From NCBI GenBank assembly GCA_029863525.1, contig JAOTVL010000016.1, forward strand, positions 1 through 39,140: a stretch of 39,140 bases of DNA, in the 5' to 3' direction. This stretch comes from Gemmatimonadota bacterium (GTDB taxonomy: Bacteria > Gemmatimonadota > Gemmatimonadetes > Longimicrobiales > Gaopeijiaceae). Each line of letters opens with the position of its first letter. Position 1 is the first letter of the stretch. Position numbers and translations under genes: made by a program. Below the pieces are notes generated by a model. It saw only the letters and a program-made list of their open reading frames with translations. It was not told the origin of the DNA and ran no database searches. Shown one piece after another: positions 7,906 to 17,039 of the stretch.

Positions 7906-10900
7906 ATGACGTCTTCAACGTCAGAACGTCTCACATCCGGCATGCTGCGCGGCGCGGTGGTTCTTGCGCTCGCGCTCATGATCGGCTGGTCACCGGCACC
8001 GGCAGCAGCCCAGGCGACTGGAACGCTGGTCGGTACGGTGCGGGACGCTGCGACGCAGCGTCCGCTCGAGGCGGTCCAGGTCTACATCGGGGGTACCGGG
8101 ATCGGTGCCCTGACGAACGCCGCGGGTCGCTTCCTCTTGCTCAACGTGCCGGCAGGCGAGCACACGCTCGTGGCGGAGCTCGTCGGGTATCGCTCCGGCT
8201 CGCAGACCGTGACGGTCGCCGCCGGACAGTCGGTCGTGGCCGACTTCGGGCTGCAGCAGACCGCCATCACCCTGGACCAGATCGTGGTCACGGGTGCCGG
8301 CATCGCCACGGAGAAGCGTAAGCTCGGAAACACGATCGCTACGCTGGACGCGTCCTCGCTCGAGAACGCGCCGATCTCCGACTTCAGCCAGATGATCGCG
8401 GGCCGCGAGCCCGGCCTGGTCGCGCTTCCTTCCTCCGGTTACACCGGTGAGGGTGCACGAATCCGCATCCGTGGCTCCTCGAGCCTTTCACAGCTCAACG
8501 AGCCCATCATCTACGTCGACGGCATCCGGGTGAACCGGCAGGCCGTGGACGGGAACAACGGTCAGGGCAACCCGAGCCGTCTCGACGACATTCCGCCCGA
8601 GTCCATCGAGCGCGTCGAGATCCTCAAGGGCGCCGCGGCTGCCACGCTGTACGGCACCGAGGCCTCCAACGGCGTGATCCAGATCTTCACGAAGCGCGGT
8701 CGCGCGGGCGCGCCGAGCTTCTCGGCTCAGGCCGACTGGTCGGCCATCTCGGTTCCGACCAATCGCATGCTTCCCGTGGCCGACTACATCGGCCGCGACT
8801 GCGAGGAGGTCGATTGCACGGACCCCGGTGACGCCGCGACGCTCGCGGAGATCCAGGGCCGCATGCAGGACCGCTTCGGCGTCTCGCCGGGCCCGTTCGA
8901 GCCGTTCGAGGCCGACCTGATCCCCGAGATGCTGTCGACGGGCTTCAACCAGACGTATTCGGCCTCCGTCAACGGTGGTTCGGACGCGTTCCAGTACTTC
9001 GTCTCCGCCCGCATCGCGGACGAGGACGGCCCGTACAACCCGCAGCAGAACTTCCCGGTCGTGGAAGCGCTCGACGTCGAGACCGACACGAACCGTCGTG
9101 CGGCCTTCACGTCGAACTTCACGGTGATTCCGAACCAGAAGATCCGGATCGGCGTCAGCACGCTCTATTCGGACATGGAGCACCACACGCCGGACAACGG
9201 GAACAACATCTACGGAGTGTTCTCGTCGATTCTCATGACGCAGCTGCGCCGTGCCACGACGCAGTCCGAGACGGGCGAGGGTTCCAACTACTACGGGAAC
9301 CCGGCGTTCGCCACGACGCGTGAGAACATGTACCAGCAGAACTTCGTGAACGCCCAGCACTTCGCGGGCAGCGCGAACGTCGGCTTCACGCCGACGGACA
9401 ACTTCCGCCTCGACGGCACGTTCGGCATCGACTTCACGTCCGACGATGCGGTGGCGTTCCGCCCCTACAAGTGGGCTCTGGACGGCTTCTCCGGCTCGAC
9501 GCCGGATGGTAACCGCTCGGTTGAGGAGTACCGGAGCCGCGAGATCACGGCGGACCTCAAGGGCTCGCTGATCAGCAACTTCGGTGACAACATCGAGAAT
9601 ACCTTCCTGTTCGGTGGTCAGGGCTTCCTGCGTCAGAACCAGGAAGCGGGTGGATCCGGCTCGGTGTTCCCGGGCCCCGGCCTCGAGACCCTCTCGGCGC
9701 TCGCCAACGAGGGATCCTTCGAGAGCTGGACTCGGGTCACACAGCTCGGTGGGTACCTCCAGGACCAGGTCGGCATCAACGACTGGGTCTTTGTGACGCT
9801 GGGTGGTCGTTGGGACGCCAACTCGGCGTTCGGTGAGGACTTCTCGACCGCCTTCTACCCGAAGGCCTCGATCTCCATCGTGCCCAGTCAGGGACTGGAT
9901 TGGCAGAACGAGACCTTCTCGACGTTCCGCGTCCGTGGCGCGATCGGACAGTCCGGCCTGCAGCCGGACGCGTTCGCGAAATTCACGACGTACTCGCCCG
10001 CCCCCTCCGAGGAAGGCCCTGGCGTACAGCCGTCCAACTTGGGGAACGACGCCCTGCAGCCTGAGGTGTCGACGGAGTGGGAGATCGGTGCCGAGGTGGG
10101 TCTCTTCAACGACCGTTGGTCGGTCGACGCGACGTATTGGGACCGGACGGTCTCCGACGCGCTCGTGGCCCGCCAGTTCTCGGTGACCGGTGGCTTCACG
10201 GCCGAGCAGCTCGTCAACATCGGTGAGCTGGTCGGCAGTGGCTTCGAGGTCAGCCTCCGTGGTACCGCGCTCCAGAGGGAAGGCTTCTCGCTGAACGTGT
10301 TCGCGAACACGGCGTACCTCAGCGAGGAGATCACCAGCCTGGGTGGCGCTCCGCCGCTCAAGACGGGTGGCTCGTATCCGCGCTACCGGAACTTCCTCGT
10401 GGAAGGCTACACCCCGGGCGCATTCTTCGGGGCGACGACGGCCGACGTCCCGATTCCGTTGAACTTGGACGGTTCCTGCACGGTTCCGTCCGAGGCCGAC
10501 GCGCTGGCCTACTTCGCCACGCCGCGCAGCCCGAGCGACTTCAAGCCTCTGGCGCCGGCGAACTCCGACTTCGGTGAGCCGATTTCGGGGCAGTACTCTT
10601 CGAACAACTGCGGTGAGGGGCTCCTGCTGAGCTACCTCGGCAAGCCCACGCCCGACTTTGCGGGCTCGTTCGGCTTCAACATGTCGTTCGCGCAGAACTT
10701 CGAGCTGAACACGCTCTTCGAGTACAAGCAGGGCATCCAGAACCAGGACCTCTCGGGCATGTTCCGGCGGGCGAACGCGGTCATCGGCCGCAACACGCCG
10801 CGGGCTGCCGAGCTCGGCTCGATCATGGGTGATCCGACGTCGTCGGCGCAGCAGCGTCTCGATGCGGCGGTCGCCTGGGCCAACGAGATCGAGGGTCTGT

Positions 10901-11202
10901 CCCCGATGAGCGGCATGAACGGCGTCTACGATGCCGGCCTGATCCGCTTCCGTGAGCTGTCGCTCACGTATCGCATCCCCTCCGACATCGTCGAGGGCTG
11001 GGGCCTTTCGACCGCCACGCTGAACCTGGGTGCGCGGAACGTTCATATGTGGATCTTCGGTGACTACACCGGCATGGACCCGGAGACGAACGTCATCGGT
11101 CGCTGCAACGGGGGTCTGGACTGCAACTTCCTGAACTCGACGGAGGGTTGGTCCATCCCGATCCCGCGTCGGTTCACTCTCTCGACTCGCGTCACTTTCT
11201 AA
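7906..11202 (+). CDS. SusC/RagA-type TonB-dependent outer-membrane receptor
   Basis: This 1098-residue protein begins with a signal peptide ending at APAAAQ (about residue 36). A carboxypeptidase-regulatory-like (beta-sandwich) domain follows at about 38-120, then a TonB-box-like LDQIVVTGAG near 123-132. The plug domain has IRIRGSSSL and ends near residue 266 with NGVIQIFTKRG, a typical SusC signature. The rest is the beta-barrel, ending in Phe (RVTF). It should import a nutrient, using TonB, from the SusD-like lipoprotein encoded directly downstream. GGAGG sits seven bases before the ATG. No glycoside hydrolase, peptidase or anti-sigma gene adjoins the pair, so its ligand cannot be named. 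Confidence 0.95.
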   Translation: MTSSTSERLTSGMLRGAVVLALALMIGWSPAPAAAQATGTLVGTVRDAATQRPLEAVQVYIGGTGIGALTNAAGRFLLLNVPAGEHTLVAELVGYRSGSQTVTVAAGQSVVADFGLQQTAITLDQIVVTGAGIATEKRKLGNTIATLDASSLENAPISDFSQMIAGREPGLVALPSSGYTGEGARIRIRGSSSLSQLNEPIIYVDGIRVNRQAVDGNNGQGNPSRLDDIPPESIERVEILKGAAAATLYGTEASNGVIQIFTKRGRAGAPSFSAQADWSAISVPTNRMLPVADYIGRDCEEVDCTDPGDAATLAEIQGRMQDRFGVSPGPFEPFEADLIPEMLSTGFNQTYSASVNGGSDAFQYFVSARIADEDGPYNPQQNFPVVEALDVETDTNRRAAFTSNFTVIPNQKIRIGVSTLYSDMEHHTPDNGNNIYGVFSSILMTQLRRATTQSETGEGSNYYGNPAFATTRENMYQQNFVNAQHFAGSANVGFTPTDNFRLDGTFGIDFTSDDAVAFRPYKWALDGFSGSTPDGNRSVEEYRSREITADLKGSLISNFGDNIENTFLFGGQGFLRQNQEAGGSGSVFPGPGLETLSALANEGSFESWTRVTQLGGYLQDQVGINDWVFVTLGGRWDANSAFGEDFSTAFYPKASISIVPSQGLDWQNETFSTFRVRGAIGQSGLQPDAFAKFTTYSPAPSEEGPGVQPSNLGNDALQPEVSTEWEIGAEVGLFNDRWSVDATYWDRTVSDALVARQFSVTGGFTAEQLVNIGELVGSGFEVSLRGTALQREGFSLNVFANTAYLSEEITSLGGAPPLKTGGSYPRYRNFLVEGYTPGAFFGATTADVPIPLNLDGSCTVPSEADALAYFATPRSPSDFKPLAPANSDFGEPISGQYSSNNCGEGLLLSYLGKPTPDFAGSFGFNMSFAQNFELNTLFEYKQGIQNQDLSGMFRRANAVIGRNTPRAAELGSIMGDPTSSAQQRLDAAVAWANEIEGLSPMSGMNGVYDAGLIRFRELSLTYRIPSDIVEGWGLSTATLNLGARNVHMWIFGDYTGMDPETNVIGRCNGGLDCNFLNSTEGWSIPIPRRFTLSTRVTF

Positions 11203-11214
11203 GGGGATTTGATC

Positions 11215-12624
11215 ATGAAGAACCGAATCAAAGCTCCCTTGACGGCTGTCGCGGCCGCGTTGGTCCTCTCGGGGTGTAACCTCCTCGACGTGGACAACCC
11301 GAACAGCCTCGTGGAGGAGTCGATACGACTCGAGGCGGCAGCCAACGGCGTCGCCAACGGGTCTCTACAGTTGGTCAGCAATGCGATCTCCGACATTTGG
11401 GAAGGTCCCTCCGTCGTCGCGGACGAGCTCGATTGGATCGGCTCACGTGACGCGTGGGGCTCGCTCGATCAGGGCGCCATTGACGACCCGAACAACGAGT
11501 TCCTGGACTCCGCGTTCCCGACCTTGGGACGCGGGGTTTGGATGGCGCAGAACGCGGTCGAGATCCTCGCGGGTCACGTCGCGGAGAACCCCGGCGTCGA
11601 TTCGTTCGAGAAGGATTACGCGCGTTCGCTCATGTTCCGCGGCCTGATACTGATGGTCGTGGCGGAGTCGCAGCAGGACATGACCTTCTCCTACAAGATG
11701 ACGGACGGGCCTGCGGTCAGTTCCGGCGGCGCGGTCATCGGGAGCGAGGGCAACGAAATCCCTGTTGCGTCCATGGACGCCGTGATGGATGTCGCCATCA
11801 GCTCTCTGGTCGATGCGAAGACTCGCTTCGCAGCGCTCGGTGAAGACGACCTCGAGCTCAACGCCACCGCACTGCTGGTGCGGGCCGAGAGCTCCGAGGA
11901 GATCATGGGTGCCCGCAACTCAGTGGGTGGCGCCCTCGACTTTGCCGACGCCATTCCTTACGCCAATGAGCTCATCGCGGCGGCGTCGGGATCGGACTGG
12001 AAGTTCAATTTGAACTACTCCTCGGCGTCGAGCGGCTGCGACCTGTGTGGCAACATCAGCGACCGGAAGGAGAACCAGTTCGACCAGTCGCTGGTCACGT
12101 GGGACGCGTCGAACGACGTGGACGGCATCGCGCTGCAGGATCCGATTTCGGGTGGGGATGATCTCGCCCTGATCAACGCGATGGACCAGTTCCGCGGTGG
12201 AAGCTACCTGGACGCGGGAACGGCGTTCGTGCCGTTGACCGTGACTTCGGCCCGGTTGGCGCACGTCGTCGTGGCCGAGCATGAGCTGGCGAACGGCAAC
12301 GGAGGACCCGGTGGTGCCTTCGAGGCGGCGATCAACGCCCTTCGGGACATCGACGATTCCGACGCCGGGCACGACTTCACGTCTGGTGGTGCGGTAAGCG
12401 ACGTGGAAGCGCTCCAGCACAGCCGCAGGGTGAACACCCTGCTTCAGGGGCTGCGTCTGCAGGACATGTACCGTTGGGGCCTAGAGCCGGGTTCGGATTC
12501 AGCTCCGGACGCGCGCTGGCAGCCGGGTGCTACGGCGTCGACTTCGCCCGGCACCATGCTTCCGATCACCATCATCGAGATCCGTGCGAACTGCAATCTG
12601 AACGGACAGGGTTGCTCGGGCTGA
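11215..12624 (+). CDS. SusD/RagB-like outer-membrane lipoprotein
   Basis: This 469-residue lipoprotein has the lipobox VLSGC followed by NLLDVDNP, the usual SusD opening. Its helical TPR-like body includes SLMFRGLILM and, near the end, LLQGLRLQDMYRWG, both typical of the RagB/SusD family. It should cap the SusC channel and bind the ligand at the cell surface. Cysteine pairs occur in SGCDLCGN and in the last residues (NCNLNGQGC), so disulfides are likely. The ATG at 11215 was preferred over a TTG two codons earlier because AAGGGG lies at an ordinary distance upstream. It starts 12 bases after susC and ends before a strong terminator. Confidence 0.92.
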   Translation: MKNRIKAPLTAVAAALVLSGCNLLDVDNPNSLVEESIRLEAAANGVANGSLQLVSNAISDIWEGPSVVADELDWIGSRDAWGSLDQGAIDDPNNEFLDSAFPTLGRGVWMAQNAVEILAGHVAENPGVDSFEKDYARSLMFRGLILMVVAESQQDMTFSYKMTDGPAVSSGGAVIGSEGNEIPVASMDAVMDVAISSLVDAKTRFAALGEDDLELNATALLVRAESSEEIMGARNSVGGALDFADAIPYANELIAAASGSDWKFNLNYSSASSGCDLCGNISDRKENQFDQSLVTWDASNDVDGIALQDPISGGDDLALINAMDQFRGGSYLDAGTAFVPLTVTSARLAHVVVAEHELANGNGGPGGAFEAAINALRDIDDSDAGHDFTSGGAVSDVEALQHSRRVNTLLQGLRLQDMYRWGLEPGSDSAPDARWQPGATASTSPGTMLPITIIEIRANCNLNGQGCSG

Positions 12625-12667
12625 TGAGGGACCGGTAGCACGCCGGAAAAGCAGCAGTAAGGAAAGG

Positions 12668-12707
12668 GAGGCGCATCCGTACTAAGTGCGGGTGCGCCTC
12701 GCCTTTT
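12668..12707 (+). terminator. Rho-independent terminator after the SusC/SusD pair
   Basis: GAGGCGCA at 12668-12675 pairs perfectly with 12693-12700. The helix continues inward through a T-G wobble, three G/C pairs, another wobble and an A-T pair, giving about 14 pairs around a five-base loop. GCCTTTT follows at 12701-12707. This is the clearest terminator in the window and separates susCD from the small lipoprotein genes. Confidence 0.85.
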
Positions 12708-12734
12708 GGTACCGGGGTATTAGCTTCTTCGACT

Positions 12735-13172
12735 ATGAACAGACTCAAGACGGTATCGATCCTCACCGCAGCGCTGACCGCTCTGGGGGCGTGTCAGGTG
12801 TTCGAGGATCCGTCTCCGGAGCAGATCTCGATCCAACTGTCCGGCTCGAACGGGACCCAGGTCATGGCGATCTACTCTCAGATCTTCACGGCCGGCGTCG
12901 ACGAGGCGGGCGTGACGCTGGTCCAGGTCGCCGACGCCGATACGGTGTTTCAGGTCCTGCCGATCGACACGATCGTCGACATCGCGGCGAGTCGGCAGAT
13001 GTTCCTGCAGGTCGAGACCATGCCGAACGACACGGTCGACGTCGACGTCCAAATCCGCATCGACAGCCGCAGCGTGCTCAGCCGCTCGGGGCTCATCTTC
13101 CCTGGAATCCCGTGGCGCTACGTGTATCAGTTCAACCGACCGTTGACGCAATTCGTCGAGGTCGTGCTGTGA
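12735..13172 (+). CDS. Small lipoprotein of unknown function
   Basis: This 145-residue protein has a short signal with lipobox ALGAC, lipidated near residue 20. The mature part is rich in beta-strands, with repeated Asp-Thr-Val segments, and resembles an immunoglobulin-like or adhesin-type fold by composition only. No family is recognised. Its stop overlaps the GTG of the next lipoprotein gene (GTGA), so the two are expected to be made together. It lies just beyond the susD terminator, so it probably has its own promoter. Confidence 0.7.
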   Translation: MNRLKTVSILTAALTALGACQVFEDPSPEQISIQLSGSNGTQVMAIYSQIFTAGVDEAGVTLVQVADADTVFQVLPIDTIVDIAASRQMFLQVETMPNDTVDVDVQIRIDSRSVLSRSGLIFPGIPWRYVYQFNRPLTQFVEVVL

Positions 13173-13669
13173 TCCCGCGATGGGCAGCCCCACTGGCCGT
13201 CGCCGCTTCGCTGACGACGACCGCTTGTCACACGTACACGCCGGTGAATGCGGCCCCTCCGGGTTCGGCCGTTCGCGTCTTGATCCCGGTCCGCTCGGCG
13301 GCCGATGATCCCAACGCCGCTCCGCAAACGCGGGCGATCGAGGGTCGTGTGGTGCAGGGCGGGGACACGATCGTGCTCGCGACGACTACCCGTCAGGAGT
13401 ACGGAGCGTACCGGGAGATCATCCAATACGACACGCTTCGATTGGCGCCCGAGCAGCGCTACAGTGTGGAGGTGAAGGAATTCTCGTCGGCCAAGTCGAT
13501 CGGCCTCGGGGTCGGGCTGTCGGCGCTCGTGGTGGGAGTCGCGATCGCGGCGTTCGGCGGCGAGACGGGAGACGACGGTGGGATTCCACCGGATCCGCCG
13601 CCGCCCGCTCCCGCGATCGTGAGCTCGTCCCTGATTTCGGCCATTCTGGGACTACTGCGGGGGGGCTGA
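13169..13669 (+). CDS. Small lipoprotein with one C-terminal membrane segment, unknown function
   Basis: This 166-residue protein starts at a GTG overlapping the preceding stop. Its lipobox TTTAC gives a lipidated Cys near residue 20. The middle part (about 35-105) is predicted to be beta-rich. It is followed by a hydrophobic glycine/alanine-rich helix near 113-128 and a proline-rich stretch (PPDPPPPAP), then a short hydrophobic tail. A lipid anchor plus an internal hydrophobic segment is unusual. No known family is recognised. Translational coupling with the upstream lipoprotein suggests a joint role in the envelope. Confidence 0.7.
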   Translation: MIPRWAAPLAVAASLTTTACHTYTPVNAAPPGSAVRVLIPVRSAADDPNAAPQTRAIEGRVVQGGDTIVLATTTRQEYGAYREIIQYDTLRLAPEQRYSVEVKEFSSAKSIGLGVGLSALVVGVAIAAFGGETGDDGGIPPDPPPPAPAIVSSSLISAILGLLRGG

Positions 13670-13820
13670 CGGCTCCCGGGCTCGCTCGCTCTCGCGCCCG
13701 ACCGCCAGAAACCCGATTGACCCCCCTGGCTCGACGGGCTCTCTTCTACCGGTGCCGCCGCCGCGGACGTTTCGTCCGTCCCAGCCGGCGAGCAGCGTCG
13801 ACCCGAAATCCCCGATCCCC

Positions 13821-16800
13821 ATGATGCCCATGCGTACCGTTCTCCGCGTCCTGTTACGCGCTTCACTCGTACTCTCCGTCTCGTCCATCGGCGTCCCCTC
13901 GGACGCCGCTGCGCAGCAATACGACGAGGCGCTCTACGACATGCTCAGCTGGTCGAACGCGGGCATCGCCCGCGGTGGTCGATCGACCGCGGTGGCGGGC
14001 AGCGACGCTCGACCCCTCGAATACTATTTCGGGGCCACCGGTGGTGGGCTTTGGAAAACCACGGACGGGGGTAACAACTGGAGTCCGGTCACCGACGGCC
14101 AGATGACGAGCTCGTCGGTGGGCGCGGTCGCGGTCTGCGATGCGGACCCGGACGTTGTCTACATCGGGACCGGCGAGACACAGCTCCGCGGCAACGTCAT
14201 GCAGGGCGACGGCGTCTACAAGTCGACGGACGCGGGTGCGACATGGGAGCACCTGGGTCTCGTCGAGACGCAGAACATCGCCCGAATCCGGATTCATCCG
14301 GACGACTGCGACACGGCGTGGCTGGCCGCGTTCGGTCAGCATTCGGCCGAGAACCCCGAGCGGGGCGTGTACAAGACGACCGACGGGGGGGAGAGCTGGG
14401 ATCTCACGCTCTTCAAGAGCGCCAAGGCGGGCGCGACGGACCTCGTGCTCGACCCGAACGATCCCGACGTTCTCTACGCGACGATCTGGGAGGCGTGGCG
14501 CAAAAGCTGGGGCATGAGCTCGGGTGGCTTCGACTCCGGTCTGTGGAAGTCGACGGACGGAGGCGAGACGTGGACGGACATCACCGCGAGCCTCGGCCTC
14601 GAACCGGCGGGTCCCATCGGGAAGATGGGTGTGGCAGTATCGGGGGCGAACTCCGACCGCGTCTGGGTGCTCGTGGAGCACGATCCGGACGGAGGCGTCT
14701 ATCGCTCCGACGACGCCGCCCGGACGTGGGAGCACGTGAACGACGAGCGCAAGCTGCGCCAGCGCGCCTTCTACTACACGCGCATCTACGCCGATCCGCA
14801 GGACGAAGACGTCGTGTACGCCCTCAACACGGGCTTCTACCGGTCGACGGACGGGGGCCAGACCTTCCCTCAGTCGATTCGCGTCCCGCACGGTGACAAC
14901 CACGACCTGTGGATCGCGCCCTCGGACCCTGACCGCATGATCAACTCCAATGACGGCGGCGGGAACGTTTCGTTCAACGGCGGAGAGACGTGGACGGATC
15001 AGGATTACCCCACCTCGCAGTTCTATCGGGTCATCACGACGAGCCACGAGCCGTATCACATCTGCGGCGCCCAGCAGGACAACTCCACCGCGTGCACGCC
15101 CTCGGGCGGTTGGGGGCACCTCGCTGCGGGGAACAACTACTTCTACTCCGTCGGTGGATGCGAGAGCGGGTACATCGCGCCCCACCCGGTGGACACGGAC
15201 GTCTTCTACGCGGGCTGCTACGGCGGGTCGCTGTCCCGCTACGACCACGGCACCGGGCTCACCCGCTCGATCAACGTCTGGCCCGAGAACCCGATGGGGC
15301 AGTCGGCCGAGGATCTACGCGAACGGGTGCAGTGGACCTTCCCGATCGTCTTCGACAAGCACGATGCGGACATCTTGTACACGGGGACCCAGAAGGTCTG
15401 GAAGACGACCAGCGAGGGACAGAGCTGGACGCAGATCAGCCCGGACCTGACGCGCAACGACCCCTCGACCGTGGGACCGTCCGGTGGGCCGATCACCAAG
15501 GACCAGACCGGCGTGGAGACCTACGCCACCGTCTTCGCGATCGCGCCGTCGCCGCACGATCCGAACGTCATTTGGGCGGGCTCGGACGACGGGTACGTCC
15601 ATGTGACCCGGAACGCTCGCGCGGCGTCGCCGACCTGGGAGAACGTCACGCCGCCGGACGCGCCGGACTTCGTGCGCATCAACACCATCGAGGCGTCGCC
15701 GAACACACCGGGCAAGGCGTACGTCTCCGGCATTCGCTACCTGGTCGACAACGACCGTAGCCCCTACGTCTGGAAGACGGAGGACTACGGGGAGACGTGG
15801 ACCAAGATCGTCGACGGTATTCCCGAGGACGATTTCGTGCGGGCGGTACGGGAAGACCCGGCGCGGCCGGGGCTTCTGTACGGTGCTTCGGAGCGAACGG
15901 TCTATGTGTCCTGGAACGACGGCGCCTCGTGGCAGCCGCTCACGATGAACCTGCCGGTCACGCAGGTCTCCGACCTGGTCGTCGAGGACCACGACCTGGT
16001 GATTTCGACGCACGGCCGTTCGTTCTGGGTCATGCGGAGCATCGGACCCCTCCGTCAGTTGACTCCTCAGGTGGCGGCGGCCGACTTCTGGCTGTACGAC
16101 CCGAAAGACCCGGTACGCGGGTTCGACAACGCGGTCGACATCTACTACTACCTCGCCGAAGACGCCGAGAGCGTGACCGTCGACTTCATGGACATGAGCG
16201 GAGAGGTCCTCGCGACGTACGAGTCGGTGACGGAAGACGAAGAAGAGGACGAGGACGAAGAGGGAGGTGGCTTCTTCTTCGGGGGCGGCACGCCGACCCC
16301 ATCGACGACGGCCGGGGCGAACCGCATCCGCTGGAATCAGCGGCTCGAGGGGTGGACCGACTTCGAGGGGCGCATCTTCTGGGCCGCCGGCAATCAGGGA
16401 CCGGCGGTGCTGCCCGGCCGGTATCAGGTTCGCCTCACGGTCGACGGCGAGTCGATGACGCAGGACTTCGACATCAAGATGAACCCCAGAGCGGTCGCCG
16501 AGGGCGTGACGCTCGCCGATCTGCGCCAACGCTTCGAGCTCTCCCTCCGGATTCGGGACCGCGTGTCGGACGCCAACGAGGCGGTGATGCGCATCCGTTC
16601 GATCGAGGAGCAGATCGCCGACCGCCTGGAGCAGAGCGACGACGCGCGACTCCAGTCCCTGAGTCAGACGGTCGGGGCGCGGATGGACGAGGTCGAGGGC
16701 GAGATCTACCAGGTTCAGAACCAGTCGAACCAGGATCCGCTCAACTTCCCGATCAAGCTAAACAACAAGATCGCGGCGCTCCAGAACGCGGTCGAAGGCG

Positions 16801-16973
16801 CCGAGAGTCGACCCACCGACCAATCGTACGAGGTGTACGACGTCCTCTCGAGTCGCCTCGACGAGGAGCTCGAGCAGATGGAGCTGATCATCCAGCAGGA
16901 CATCGCGCGACTCAACGAGCTGCTCCGCGAGCTGGGGTTGGACCCGATCGACACCGAGCCGCCGATCACCTGA
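13821..16973 (+). CDS. Sortilin-like (VPS10-type) BNR-repeat exported protein
   Basis: This protein of about 1050 residues has a signal peptide cleaved near DAAAQQ. At least nine Asp-box (BNR) repeats follow, such as KTTDGGNNW, KSTDAGATW, KSTDGGETW and KTEDYGETW, indicating one or two large beta-propellers as in sortilin/VPS10-like and WD40/YVTN-like bacterial proteins. An acidic and then Gly/Phe-rich linker occurs near residues 802-825, followed by a beta domain and a coiled-coil-like C-terminal region of about 170 residues. Its function is unknown; this family is common as a large secreted protein beside SusC/SusD genes. The ATG at 13821 was chosen over the GTG at 13752 because it starts directly before the signal peptide. 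A 6-bp hairpin (13764-13778) lies in the likely untranslated leader. Confidence 0.85.
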   Translation: MMPMRTVLRVLLRASLVLSVSSIGVPSDAAAQQYDEALYDMLSWSNAGIARGGRSTAVAGSDARPLEYYFGATGGGLWKTTDGGNNWSPVTDGQMTSSSVGAVAVCDADPDVVYIGTGETQLRGNVMQGDGVYKSTDAGATWEHLGLVETQNIARIRIHPDDCDTAWLAAFGQHSAENPERGVYKTTDGGESWDLTLFKSAKAGATDLVLDPNDPDVLYATIWEAWRKSWGMSSGGFDSGLWKSTDGGETWTDITASLGLEPAGPIGKMGVAVSGANSDRVWVLVEHDPDGGVYRSDDAARTWEHVNDERKLRQRAFYYTRIYADPQDEDVVYALNTGFYRSTDGGQTFPQSIRVPHGDNHDLWIAPSDPDRMINSNDGGGNVSFNGGETWTDQDYPTSQFYRVITTSHEPYHICGAQQDNSTACTPSGGWGHLAAGNNYFYSVGGCESGYIAPHPVDTDVFYAGCYGGSLSRYDHGTGLTRSINVWPENPMGQSAEDLRERVQWTFPIVFDKHDADILYTGTQKVWKTTSEGQSWTQISPDLTRNDPSTVGPSGGPITKDQTGVETYATVFAIAPSPHDPNVIWAGSDDGYVHVTRNARAASPTWENVTPPDAPDFVRINTIEASPNTPGKAYVSGIRYLVDNDRSPYVWKTEDYGETWTKIVDGIPEDDFVRAVREDPARPGLLYGASERTVYVSWNDGASWQPLTMNLPVTQVSDLVVEDHDLVISTHGRSFWVMRSIGPLRQLTPQVAAADFWLYDPKDPVRGFDNAVDIYYYLAEDAESVTVDFMDMSGEVLATYESVTEDEEEDEDEEGGGFFFGGGTPTPSTTAGANRIRWNQRLEGWTDFEGRIFWAAGNQGPAVLPGRYQVRLTVDGESMTQDFDIKMNPRAVAEGVTLADLRQRFELSLRIRDRVSDANEAVMRIRSIEEQIADRLEQSDDARLQSLSQTVGARMDEVEGEIYQVQNQSNQDPLNFPIKLNNKIAALQNAVEGAESRPTDQSYEVYDVLSSRLDEELEQMELIIQQDIARLNELLRELGLDPIDTEPPIT

Positions 16974-17039
16974 GCTGGCAGAACGAGCCCGGACGGGCCG
17001 GAACGGTCCACCCATGGTGGCCTTGGTGAGGGGCTGAGG

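Noticed and set aside
8488-11046. Open frame of 852 codons on the minus strand inside susC
   Set aside because: Its composition is Arg/Val/Glu-rich with no recognisable motif. It is the mirror of a strongly supported gene in GC-rich DNA.
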